Below, one piece after another: positions 43,225-52,336 of a stretch of DNA of 64,000 bases. Below the pieces are notes generated by a model. The model was given only the letters and a program-made list of their open reading frames with translations, had not been told where the DNA came from and ran no database searches. Source of the DNA: an uncultured Mediterranea sp. (GTDB lineage Bacteria; Bacteroidota; Bacteroidia; Bacteroidales; Bacteroidaceae). The translations under genes were made by a program, and so were the position numbers. The stretch is from positions 289,282-353,281 of the forward strand of contig NZ_CABUOL010000001.1 in assembly GCF_902493215.1 (NCBI RefSeq). Direction: 5' to 3'. The number at the start of each line of letters is the position of its first letter. The first letter of the stretch is position 1.

Positions 43225-44904
43225 ATGAAAATAAAGAAATATTATATTGGCATACTCGCAGCTGCAACACTCAGCAGCTGCAACTTCCTGGATTTTGATG
43301 AATCACAGGGAATCACTCAAGAAGATGCTTATGCTGCTTTTGACAATATAAAATCGTTGTCTACAGCAATCTATCGGAAACTTCCATCTGATTTTGGAAG
43401 TATTGGCAGCGCATTGCGCGAATCGGCTACAGACAACGCCATGTATACACTGAACAGCAATGCTGTTTATGATATCTATAATGATAAATGGAGTCCCATC
43501 AACCAGATTGACAATCAATGGGGGGGATATTATGAACTCATTCATGATGCCAATATGTTCTTGGAAGACTATTCTGAAGAAGCCCTTGAAATATTCAAAT
43601 GGGACAAGAACTATGAAGATGAACTTAAGAAGGCCCGCATGTCTTTGAAAGAAGTAAAAGTATTACGTGCTCTATACCACTTCGAATTGGCCAAACGCTA
43701 TGGAGATATTCCGCTGGTGCTCCAGACATATTCATTAAATGAGATTAACTCTATTGAGAAATCCTCTTTCAAAGATGTCATAGACTACATCGACAAAGAA
43801 TGTGCAACGTTAGCTCCAGAACTGCCCTTATCGTTTGTAGACTTTATCGGACAGGAAGTAGGACGTGTAAACCGTGGTGCTGCTTATGCCATCCGTTCTC
43901 GCGCTTTACTATATGCAGCCAGTCCATTGTTCAACAAAAACAATGATCCTGCCCTTTGGGAAAAGGCTGCTGACGCTGCATACGATGTAATAAATTTGGG
44001 AGTTTATTCACTGGAAAAGATAGACAAGGATCCATTATGGAACAAAAGTGGAAATGACGTCTTGACTTCCAAGCAATTGATTTTTGAGACCAGAACTTCT
44101 GAAAACAATTCATTTGAAATGAATAATTTCCCTGTTGGAGGTTTCGGAGAAGTATCATTGGGAAGAAATGTTCCAACCCAGAATCTTGTAGACGAATACG
44201 AGATGAAAGATGGTAGTTCCTTCGATTGGAACAACCCTGAACATGTCGCAAACATGTATTATGATCAGGATGGAAAACCGACCAGAGATCCTCGTTTCTA
44301 CAAAACAATTCTATGCAACGGCTATACCTTCAAAAAAATCAAGCTGGAAACTTTTGAAGGAGGTAAAAACGGATATCCACTTGAAGGAGCCACCACAACA
44401 GGATATTATCTAAAGAAAATGATTGATGAAAGTGTATCGATCGATCCTATTAAGCCTGTAAAGAAACCTCATCACTATCCCGCATTCCGATATGCAGAAA
44501 TTCTACTGAACTATGCAGAAGCTATGAACGAATGGAAGAACCCTGATTATACAGACAATGAGCACCCCTTGTCTGCACGGGAAGCTCTGAACCAGGTACG
44601 CAGTGCTGCCAATATGCCACCGGTTGTAGCTAACGGACAAGACGAATTCCGTGAAAAGGTTCACAAAGAACGTCGCATAGAGTTGGCATTTGAAGACCAC
44701 AGATTCTGGGATATTCGTCGCTGGCAGCAAGGCGAACTTGTAAAAGATATCTACGGAGTGAAGATTCTGAATAATAACGGAACATTGTCATACGAGAAAG
44801 TTAAAGTTCAGGAACGTGTTTGGGACAACAAGATGTATCTTTATCCGATTCCCCAAAATGAGATTTTTGTGAATCCGAATTTAACCCAGAATCCTGGATG
44901 GTAA
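43225..44904 (+). CDS. SusD-family surface glycan-binding lipoprotein (pair 2)
   Basis: A 559-residue SusD protein with the lipobox ATLSSCNFLDFDES. The conserved C-terminal motifs are RYAEILLNYAEAMNEW, HKERRIELAFEDHRFWDIRRW and the ending NLTQNPGW. The reading frame runs back to 43144 inside SusC, but the ATG at 43225 is the one that gives the signal peptide and it follows the SusC stop by 11 bases. It forms the second import pair with the preceding gene. Confidence 0.94.
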   Translation: MKIKKYYIGILAAATLSSCNFLDFDESQGITQEDAYAAFDNIKSLSTAIYRKLPSDFGSIGSALRESATDNAMYTLNSNAVYDIYNDKWSPINQIDNQWGGYYELIHDANMFLEDYSEEALEIFKWDKNYEDELKKARMSLKEVKVLRALYHFELAKRYGDIPLVLQTYSLNEINSIEKSSFKDVIDYIDKECATLAPELPLSFVDFIGQEVGRVNRGAAYAIRSRALLYAASPLFNKNNDPALWEKAADAAYDVINLGVYSLEKIDKDPLWNKSGNDVLTSKQLIFETRTSENNSFEMNNFPVGGFGEVSLGRNVPTQNLVDEYEMKDGSSFDWNNPEHVANMYYDQDGKPTRDPRFYKTILCNGYTFKKIKLETFEGGKNGYPLEGATTTGYYLKKMIDESVSIDPIKPVKKPHHYPAFRYAEILLNYAEAMNEWKNPDYTDNEHPLSAREALNQVRSAANMPPVVANGQDEFREKVHKERRIELAFEDHRFWDIRRWQQGELVKDIYGVKILNNNGTLSYEKVKVQERVWDNKMYLYPIPQNEIFVNPNLTQNPGW

Positions 44905-44967
44905 AATCGGAATGACATAACGCCACACCAATATAGATATATTGGATATTCTTCTAACCTCAAAACG

Positions 44968-45004
44968 AACTGCTGGGATAGAAATCATATCTATCTCAGC
45001 AGTT
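44968..45004 (+). terminator. Hairpin between the SusCD genes and the lyase genes
   Basis: AACTGCTGGGATAG and CTATCTCAGCAGTT form a 14-bp stem with one wobble pair and a 9-base loop. A smaller palindrome, CCAATAT-AGAT-ATATTGG, lies at 44928-44945. Together they could lower transcription into the lyase genes or protect the SusCD message. Confidence 0.6.
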
Positions 45005-45078
45005 TAAGCTTATACCCAAAGAAGACCGTCAAAGCCATGATATCAAATTCCAGTCCAAAATTTCTTCCTAAAACAAGA

Positions 45079-47475
45079 ATGCTTATGAAAACTTATTACC
45101 TGTCAAATACAATCCATTCATTTTTAATCTTTATTTTTCTCTTTCTTATATTCCCTATAATTTATGCTCAAGATTGCAAGTACAGTCTACAGCAAAAACA
45201 AGATTTGCTAAGATTAAAAGAAAAATATCCTTGGACATGTAATAAAGTAGAAGATGAAGAGATTAAAGACGCTATTAAACTGGCACAAGCTTTCCCTTAC
45301 GAAGCAAAAGAAAGCATGGATTGGAATGAAGCCTTAAACTTTTCAAAGGTAATTCATAGCTTAGCCTACGCAGCATTATCGAATGTAAACCAACAAACTA
45401 TTTTCAATGATTTTATTCAAAAAACATTAGATAACAAAATCATAGCCCGTATTCCTAAATTGATTTATAGCAGTTATGGAAATGTCAGAGAAATACCCTT
45501 TCATCTGTTATCAGCTTTACCAGCATGTAATATACAGCAGAAAAAGGACCTGATAAAGGCTGTAAAAGTTTTGATTGAATTCAACAAGCTCTATGCAAGT
45601 ACCGATATCATTAAACAAAACATCAACACCGATTATATTTATAACGTATTGCCTCACCTGTTCGTTTGCGCATTACAACAACCTGACGAGACTCAAGCCA
45701 TTGCAGATCTAAAAGCTTTTTCCCACTATTTGTCATCGTGTACAGAATATAGTCAAGGCGATATGGATGGCCTAAAAATTGATGGGACAGGATTTCATCA
45801 CAGGACACATTATAATGGTTATATGTATGCTTATAAAACATGGGTTGAATATATATATCGTTTAAAAGGGACAGATTTCCGAATAGACAAGAACGCCTAT
45901 GAAAGAATCAAGAGAGCTGTTGTCAGTGAATATTTAATGGCCAATCTGCCAATATCTGGCGAACAACATTATTTTGCCAATAGCCTGGCTGGACGACATC
46001 CTTTTGCCGGATTACAAGTAGACTTCGGCTCCGAGTTGTTTCAAAAATTAGTAGAAATAGGAGGAGACATCCAAGGAGAAACTATTGATAAAGACCTGGC
46101 TGCTTATTACAATGCTTTTTTCCAAACAAACGTCTATAAGGACATCACTCCGCATAAACTGGACGGATTTTATCAATTCAATTATAGTCCTGTAGGTATC
46201 TATCGTTATAAAAACTGGGTAGCAACCATGAGATGCCCGACAACCCGTTTTTGGGGAGGTGAAATCTATAGCAAAACAAATAGATTCGGTCGTTACCAAA
46301 GTCACGGAAGTTTGGAAATCATATACAATGGTCCGCTGAAAGAGTCTGGATACCCTGACAACTGGGAACGCTTCAGCGGAAAACGGGGAGGATGGGACTG
46401 GAATGTCGTGCCAGGAACCACCACCGTACATTATACTGATTGGAAAGAAATGATGCCTAACGGGAATAATACCGATCGTTTTGACCAATGGGCAAAGACA
46501 ACGAATTTTTCAGGTGCATTATCATGGAAAGACTGTGGAATATTTGCAGCCTCTTTCAATCAAGGCGATCATTGGGGAGGAAGAAGATTTGAGCCAACCA
46601 ATCTTTCATTCTGTAAATCTGTATTTGTTTTTGACGGCTTCTTATTAAGTCTAGGAAGTGGAATCTGTTCAAATGGGAATTATGGCAATGACCAGATTAC
46701 TGCTACCAACTTATTCCAGGCTATCAACAATCCTAACAATGATTGTATGATTCTTAATGGGGAGAAAATCAGAAAAGGTAAAAACGTCATTCTAGAAACA
46801 GATAAAAATAATTGGTTGATAACCCCTTATTCAACCGGATATATTATTCCGGCAGGTAATGACCCATTGGTTGTTGTCAACAATACCCAATCCACACCTG
46901 GACCAGAAGGTATTACCGAATCATCGTTCAATAGTCTTGAAGTTTCGAAAGCTTACATCAATCATGGTGTAAAACCTTCCAATAAGAAATATTGTTTCGT
47001 AGTAGTCCCTGGCACTACACCTCAGGAACTATCAGCACACAGTCGAAAACTATTCCACAAGAAAAAAGGTATATTCGAAATATGCCAACAAGCAGATTCT
47101 TTACACATCATAAAGCACAAACCTTCAAAAACATTGGCTTACGCATTGTTTGCACCTGCCAAGTCTTTACAGGATGGTTTTTTACAGGCAAGTGATACAC
47201 CACTGTTACTGATGGAGCGTTTCTCTAAAAAAGAGAATTTACTGGATCTGGCTATATGCAGTCCGGACCTAAGACCTCAGAACGACAAAGAAAAGAAAAC
47301 CTGGAAATCGAGCCCAACCCATTCAACCCTAATTTTCAAAGGGTGCTGGCATGTCAAACGGTGTCTGGACAAGAGTATTTTATCTTGCTCGCCTGATGGA
47401 GAATATACAAAACTCACCGTTGAACTGAAAGATGGTCTCCCCTGCTATATTCAGCTCACTCCAGTAGGACGTTAA
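45079..47475 (+). CDS. PL8 lyase, chondroitinase ABC type
   Basis: About 798 residues with an N-terminal signal peptide (hydrophobic run ending in IIYAQ). It cuts chondroitin/dermatan-type chains by beta-elimination. Compared with Proteus chondroitinase ABC I from memory, the catalytic tetrad is intact: His255 and Tyr262 in IDGTGFHHRTHYNGY, Arg320 in LAGRHPF, and Glu409 in FWGGEIYSKTNRFGRYQSHG (numbering from the longer in-frame start at 45037). WDWNVVPGTTTVHY is the following family motif. The (alpha/alpha) toroid is N-terminal, the beta-sandwiches C-terminal. ATG codons at 45037, 45079 and 45085 are possible; the signal peptide favours 45079 or 45085. It opens a run of three different lyases. 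Confidence 0.88.
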   Translation: MLMKTYYLSNTIHSFLIFIFLFLIFPIIYAQDCKYSLQQKQDLLRLKEKYPWTCNKVEDEEIKDAIKLAQAFPYEAKESMDWNEALNFSKVIHSLAYAALSNVNQQTIFNDFIQKTLDNKIIARIPKLIYSSYGNVREIPFHLLSALPACNIQQKKDLIKAVKVLIEFNKLYASTDIIKQNINTDYIYNVLPHLFVCALQQPDETQAIADLKAFSHYLSSCTEYSQGDMDGLKIDGTGFHHRTHYNGYMYAYKTWVEYIYRLKGTDFRIDKNAYERIKRAVVSEYLMANLPISGEQHYFANSLAGRHPFAGLQVDFGSELFQKLVEIGGDIQGETIDKDLAAYYNAFFQTNVYKDITPHKLDGFYQFNYSPVGIYRYKNWVATMRCPTTRFWGGEIYSKTNRFGRYQSHGSLEIIYNGPLKESGYPDNWERFSGKRGGWDWNVVPGTTTVHYTDWKEMMPNGNNTDRFDQWAKTTNFSGALSWKDCGIFAASFNQGDHWGGRRFEPTNLSFCKSVFVFDGFLLSLGSGICSNGNYGNDQITATNLFQAINNPNNDCMILNGEKIRKGKNVILETDKNNWLITPYSTGYIIPAGNDPLVVVNNTQSTPGPEGITESSFNSLEVSKAYINHGVKPSNKKYCFVVVPGTTPQELSAHSRKLFHKKKGIFEICQQADSLHIIKHKPSKTLAYALFAPAKSLQDGFLQASDTPLLLMERFSKKENLLDLAICSPDLRPQNDKEKKTWKSSPTHSTLIFKGCWHVKRCLDKSILSCSPDGEYTKLTVELKDGLPCYIQLTPVGR

Positions 47476-47597
47476 CAGCTAAAACATCCAGAGAACATAC
47501 TTTTTATCGTATCCTGTTATGCAAAATCAACAAATATCCATAGATTTGTTCTTGAATAACCAACTTCACACAAGTCTAACAAATAAAACCTATTAAA

Positions 47598-49808
47598 ATG
47601 ATAAAACTAAAATATATAGTCTCGCTTTGTTGTTTCTATTATGCATGTTCGTCAACACCCATGCTATTCGCTGCATGCAGTGACAACGGTATCGGACATT
47701 CGGCCGATACACCTATGACTCCCGAACCCGATGATTCAGATTTTCAAAAGACATGTGATGTTATATTAGGACGAATCAAGACAGCCAACATGGGAACGAA
47801 TGCGCAATATCTCAACGAAAACGCAGTCAAATGGTTGTCTGTTATAAACGAACAAGGAGCTTTCCCTGACATCGACTACAAAGACCGTTCTTTAGGCTTC
47901 AAGCCAGAAGCACATATAGACCGTCTCACACAAATGGTACAGGCTTATATATTCAAAGAATGCGATGTTTTCGGTAAAGCAGAACTACAGAAAGCCATTG
48001 CTAAAGGACTCTCATTTTGGATTACAGAAAAACCTACATGCGATAATTGGTGGAACAATCAAATTTCTGTTCCGCAAAAAATGGGAGTCATTCTGATTCT
48101 TTCACGATACGGAGCCGAACCGCTCTCGCCTGAACTGGAAAACAAGATTTTTGACTACATGATTGAAACAGCCAGTGACCCTGCCAAACATACCGGTGCC
48201 AATAAGACAGATGTGGCCCTACACTGGTTGTATCGGGGACTCCTACAACAGGATAGAGATGTGATAAAAACAGCCGTGACCCACACATTCATGCCATTGA
48301 GTTACGTAAACAGCCAGGAAGAAGGTATACAATATGACTTAGGGTATTTCCAACATGGGCCACAAACCTATATCGGTGGTTATGGACCGGTCATGCTCAG
48401 CGGAGTAATGCGCGTAGCTGAATATACAGCAGGTACAGAATATCGGATGTCAGCAGAACAACAAGAGATACTCTATCGTTTTGTCAACGAAACCTATGCA
48501 CGTAGTTTTCGCAGCAATATACAATTCTTCAATATCGTAGGACGTAGTGTGAGCCGACCTAATTCTTTAAAAAGCAGTGGACTTGCCAATCTCTTTGAAC
48601 GTATGAAAAAAATAGATCCAAACCATGCCGAGGACTATGACCGGCACATCAGCTACATCCAAAAAGGAAACTACGCCGGTATAAAGGAAACATTGACTCA
48701 TTATAACATTGGTGACTGGACACTCTTTCAAGGAGAAAATTATTCTGCATGCCTACGTCTGGCTTCCAACCGTACAAGAAAAATTGAACACGGAAATAAC
48801 GAAAACATCAAATCATTCTTTATGAGTGACGGTTCAATCGACGTTGGGGTCAAAGGTGGAGAATATCTTAACATCTTTCCTGTTTGGGACTGGAACCGGG
48901 TACCGGGTGTTACCAATCCACAAATGGAGAATCAGATACCTCTGTGTAAAGGATGGGGAGAACCTGGTGAGAGTGATTTCTGTGGTGGTCTCTCCGATGG
49001 GAAAAACGGTTTAAGTGGATTCAAAATGCTAATTACCAAATATGGCGTACAGATTTCAGGATACAAATCGTGGTTCTTTATGGATGGAGCCATCATCTGC
49101 CTGGGTAGTGGAATTTCCTCCCCCATGTCTCAACCGGTCAATACAACCGTGGACCAATGTCTGCTTCGTAGCGATGCGGTCTATTCTTCATCAGGTAATA
49201 TTGCCACTGTATCCAACGGTAGTTCAGTTACCGACGTACCCATAGAGTGGTTCTGGCATGGAGACATCGGCTATTTCTTCCCGGAAAAACAACAAGTCTC
49301 GTTCAAACTTGAAAACAGAAGCGGTTCCTGGAAAGACATCAACAAAGGGAAGAGTGATGAAATAATTAATCAAGATGTATGTACATTGTGGCTGAATCAC
49401 GGTACAACGCCCTCTAACTCAACTTACAGCTATATTATTGTACCTAAAATCGCACGAAACGACATGTCCCGATTCAACGTGCAGGACTATCGCATCGTAG
49501 CCAACAGTTCCGATGTCCAGGCTGTAACAGATGGCAAAAAGAAACTTCTACAAGCCCTATTCTATCAAGCCGGTTCGATCAGCACAGACGAATTGAAAGT
49601 CACAGTGGACAAACCTTGCGCACTGATGATCCAAGAAATGGATGGGAAAAGCTACAAACTGTTTTTCGCGGATCCATCCCAACGGTTAAACCAACTGACA
49701 ATCACCATAGAAGTAAATGGTAAGAAAGGACAATATACTTTCGACCAATTTGCCGGTGATGGTGTATCCAAAGGAAAGACACATCAAACCGTATTGACTC
49801 TAAAATAA
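47598..49808 (+). CDS. PL8 lyase, chondroitinase AC / hyaluronate lyase type
   Basis: A 736-residue lipoprotein (lipobox LFAACSD). It matches the chondroitin AC lyase pattern of Flavobacterium (His225, Tyr234, Arg288/Arg292, Glu371): His253 in GYFQHGPQ, Tyr262 in IGGYGPVM, Arg316 and Arg320 in VGRSVSRPN, and Glu402 in NENIKSFFMSDG, followed by YLNIFPVWDWNRVPGV. It should cut next to glucuronate in chondroitin and perhaps hyaluronan. The Cys is followed by SDNG, so surface display is possible. It lies 122 bases after the ABC-type lyase. Confidence 0.87.
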   Translation: MIKLKYIVSLCCFYYACSSTPMLFAACSDNGIGHSADTPMTPEPDDSDFQKTCDVILGRIKTANMGTNAQYLNENAVKWLSVINEQGAFPDIDYKDRSLGFKPEAHIDRLTQMVQAYIFKECDVFGKAELQKAIAKGLSFWITEKPTCDNWWNNQISVPQKMGVILILSRYGAEPLSPELENKIFDYMIETASDPAKHTGANKTDVALHWLYRGLLQQDRDVIKTAVTHTFMPLSYVNSQEEGIQYDLGYFQHGPQTYIGGYGPVMLSGVMRVAEYTAGTEYRMSAEQQEILYRFVNETYARSFRSNIQFFNIVGRSVSRPNSLKSSGLANLFERMKKIDPNHAEDYDRHISYIQKGNYAGIKETLTHYNIGDWTLFQGENYSACLRLASNRTRKIEHGNNENIKSFFMSDGSIDVGVKGGEYLNIFPVWDWNRVPGVTNPQMENQIPLCKGWGEPGESDFCGGLSDGKNGLSGFKMLITKYGVQISGYKSWFFMDGAIICLGSGISSPMSQPVNTTVDQCLLRSDAVYSSSGNIATVSNGSSVTDVPIEWFWHGDIGYFFPEKQQVSFKLENRSGSWKDINKGKSDEIINQDVCTLWLNHGTTPSNSTYSYIIVPKIARNDMSRFNVQDYRIVANSSDVQAVTDGKKKLLQALFYQAGSISTDELKVTVDKPCALMIQEMDGKSYKLFFADPSQRLNQLTITIEVNGKKGQYTFDQFAGDGVSKGKTHQTVLTLK

Positions 49809-49855
49809 ATGTAAGAATAAGAGTTGTTATAAAGGTCACAAACTCTAAAGACAAA

Positions 49856-52336
49856 ATGATAACCATGAAACTGAAACAAATTATAACAGGATTTTGTATA
49901 ACACTATCTGTTTACAGTTATGCCCAACAGGCCGAGCGCCAATGGGCTATCGACAATTATCACCGTTACTATCAGGAAGCAAAGCAGGTAACAGACAAGG
50001 AGAAACAACAGGCCATTGTGCAACTGCGTACCTACTTTCACACCCACCCTTACCGTCTGAAAGCAGATAACTCTGGTAAAAAAGCACTCGAGTTTCTTAA
50101 GTTGCTGAAGGCAGACGGAACATTCGAAGATATGAACCCAACAGAAGAAAGGTTCGAAAGAAAAAATACCTATCAAAAAGGATATGGCAATACAACGACA
50201 GATGAAGTAGGTATCTTCATAGCCCAAGCTTACGAACGCCTTTTCCATATCGCGACGGCTCATCGGTTGGACTTATTGGATAAAGGCCTGTTCTCCTGGG
50301 ATGCTTTTTGGAAAGCCATCATTCATTACGGTGAAATAGAAATCCGACGTCCGAATGATAAGCCCCGTTTCCATGCCTCCTGCTTTGCCATCCCGACAGC
50401 AGCGGTCAACGTATATTTTGCTCTTCTCCCCCAAATGGAGGAAGCAGAAAGAAATGAAGGAAGTCCGCTAATGAAAGGAGCCTGTGACATGTTGAAAACA
50501 GTAGGTCTGGAAGCTTGGACACAACCCTTACGTAACGATGAAACCGACAAAAATGTGGTATCGCTTGAACGTTTCCGCAACCACGTCTGGTGGGTGGGCG
50601 GAAATGCGCTAGGATACCGTTCTCTACTGCCTGTCGCCGTGATGTACCACTCTATCCCGATGGTTGACCTTTTGGCGCAAGTCAGTCAGAAAGGTATCAG
50701 CACGACCTCGCAAACCACTTACCACGATTCTTTCTGGACAGAAGGCTTTACAGCCGATGGTGCCGGATGGGGACACGGTATGCAATGCCTGGTATGGGGA
50801 TACCCCATCGACGGTGCGTCAAACGCACTGAATCTGCTCAACATGTTACGGGGAACTCCTTGGTCCAAACAGCTCTCCACAGAGAACAAAGAAGCACTCA
50901 TGAACTTCTTCCGCGGCGGTAACTGGTATTACTACAAAGGGTTCCGCCTGCCGGGACTCGACAGAGGGTCTTACGCCTATAATCCGACCCCAAGGTCCAT
51001 TCCTTATACCAAGATGCTGAACAATGTGATGGAAAACTGGCTTTCTTCCTTTACCCTCGAAGAACAAAGCGAACTGAAAAAGTTACAAGCAGAAGTCAAA
51101 CAAAACAACATCCTCATGGAAGGGTATCCAGCAGGTGCATACAGTGGAGTACGCTGGTTCTTCAATAACGATGATTTGATGAAGAAGACTCCTCAATACC
51201 ATCTTTGTATCAATATGTCTTCTGTACGTACAGATGGCCTGGAGAGCGCAGCTTTCGCCGACAATTACAACTTCTACCCTACTGACGGGGCTACCTTGTT
51301 TCAACGGGACGGCAACGAATACTTCCAGATTATGGGAGGATGGGACGTAACGGCCATGCCGGGTGTAACAGCACGCGAAGGCATGGACAAACTTACGGCC
51401 GTGACCAACTGGCGCGGTTATTGCAGCAAATACAACTATGCGGCCGGAGCTACAGACTCCAAAGAAAATGGAGTGGCTGGATACATTTTCGAGAAAATGA
51501 ACGGGTCCGACAAAAAGGATGTTAATGATAGGGGTGACAGAGATATAGCCAACGACATTTTGTACAACTTCCAGGCCTACAAAGGTTATTTCATCCTGGG
51601 GGACTATTTCGTCGGCTTGGGAGCAGGAGTAACCAATCTGGCTCCTGAAAGGGAAGGACATATACGGACGACTGTAGACCAAACGGCATGGACCGATGAA
51701 GTCTACGTAACCCATAAAGGAAAGAAGTATCTGCTGACTGCTCCGGACACCATTCTGAGCGGTAAAGAGAAAGAACCGGTATGGATTACACAGAACAATA
51801 AATTCTCTTATTGCCGCCTTCCTCAATACACCTCCCAGCTGTATATCAGTCGTGAAACGAAAACTGCCGACTGGGTCAAGATGAATCCCACCAACAAGAA
51901 CATTAAAAATCTTCCTGCTGAAGTACGTGTACTGCGTATTTGGGCTGATCATGGACAAACTCCCAAAAATGGGACCTATGGCTACGTAGTATATACCGGC
52001 CAGGGTGTTCCAACCGGGAAATTGCCGTTTGAAGTTTTGCGAAACGATACCTTGGTACAAGCCATAAGAAGCCTGGACAAGCAGACCATACAAGCTGTAT
52101 TCTATCCTGGTAATAATGGCCTGAAAGCATCAAAACTGAACTTAAAAGTATCGTCACCTTGTGCTGTCATGATACAGCAACAGGAAGGCGAAATGATTCT
52201 GTCAGTTACAGACGCAACCATGAATCCCAACCTGAAGGAAATAGAAATCATCTTCAACAACAAAAGTTACAGTATCCCATTACCTCAAGGTAAAGACTGT
52301 GGAAATTGTGTAACTATGAGAACGAAACTTAAATGA
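49856..52336 (+). CDS. PL8-like lyase, third and most divergent copy
   Basis: An 826-residue secreted protein (signal peptide ending in SYAQQ). The tetrad can be lined up with the other two: His307 and Tyr316, spaced nine apart as in AC-type lyases, in ADGAGWGHGMQCLVWGYP; Arg370 in LPGLDRGSYAY; Glu463 in TDGLESAAFADNY. FQIMGGWDVTAMPGVT is the family's tryptophan-rich motif. Sequence around these sites differs strongly from the other two lyases, so its preferred chain or sulfation pattern may differ. The in-frame ATG at 49865 is an equally good start. Its stop overlaps the GH20 start as ATGA, so the two are translationally coupled. Confidence 0.8.
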   Translation: MITMKLKQIITGFCITLSVYSYAQQAERQWAIDNYHRYYQEAKQVTDKEKQQAIVQLRTYFHTHPYRLKADNSGKKALEFLKLLKADGTFEDMNPTEERFERKNTYQKGYGNTTTDEVGIFIAQAYERLFHIATAHRLDLLDKGLFSWDAFWKAIIHYGEIEIRRPNDKPRFHASCFAIPTAAVNVYFALLPQMEEAERNEGSPLMKGACDMLKTVGLEAWTQPLRNDETDKNVVSLERFRNHVWWVGGNALGYRSLLPVAVMYHSIPMVDLLAQVSQKGISTTSQTTYHDSFWTEGFTADGAGWGHGMQCLVWGYPIDGASNALNLLNMLRGTPWSKQLSTENKEALMNFFRGGNWYYYKGFRLPGLDRGSYAYNPTPRSIPYTKMLNNVMENWLSSFTLEEQSELKKLQAEVKQNNILMEGYPAGAYSGVRWFFNNDDLMKKTPQYHLCINMSSVRTDGLESAAFADNYNFYPTDGATLFQRDGNEYFQIMGGWDVTAMPGVTAREGMDKLTAVTNWRGYCSKYNYAAGATDSKENGVAGYIFEKMNGSDKKDVNDRGDRDIANDILYNFQAYKGYFILGDYFVGLGAGVTNLAPEREGHIRTTVDQTAWTDEVYVTHKGKKYLLTAPDTILSGKEKEPVWITQNNKFSYCRLPQYTSQLYISRETKTADWVKMNPTNKNIKNLPAEVRVLRIWADHGQTPKNGTYGYVVYTGQGVPTGKLPFEVLRNDTLVQAIRSLDKQTIQAVFYPGNNGLKASKLNLKVSSPCAVMIQQQEGEMILSVTDATMNPNLKEIEIIFNNKSYSIPLPQGKDCGNCVTMRTKLK

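Noticed and set aside
45037..45078. Longer N-terminus for the ABC-type lyase
   Set aside because: The extra residues are polar and precede the signal peptide, so the start at 45079 or 45085 is more likely.
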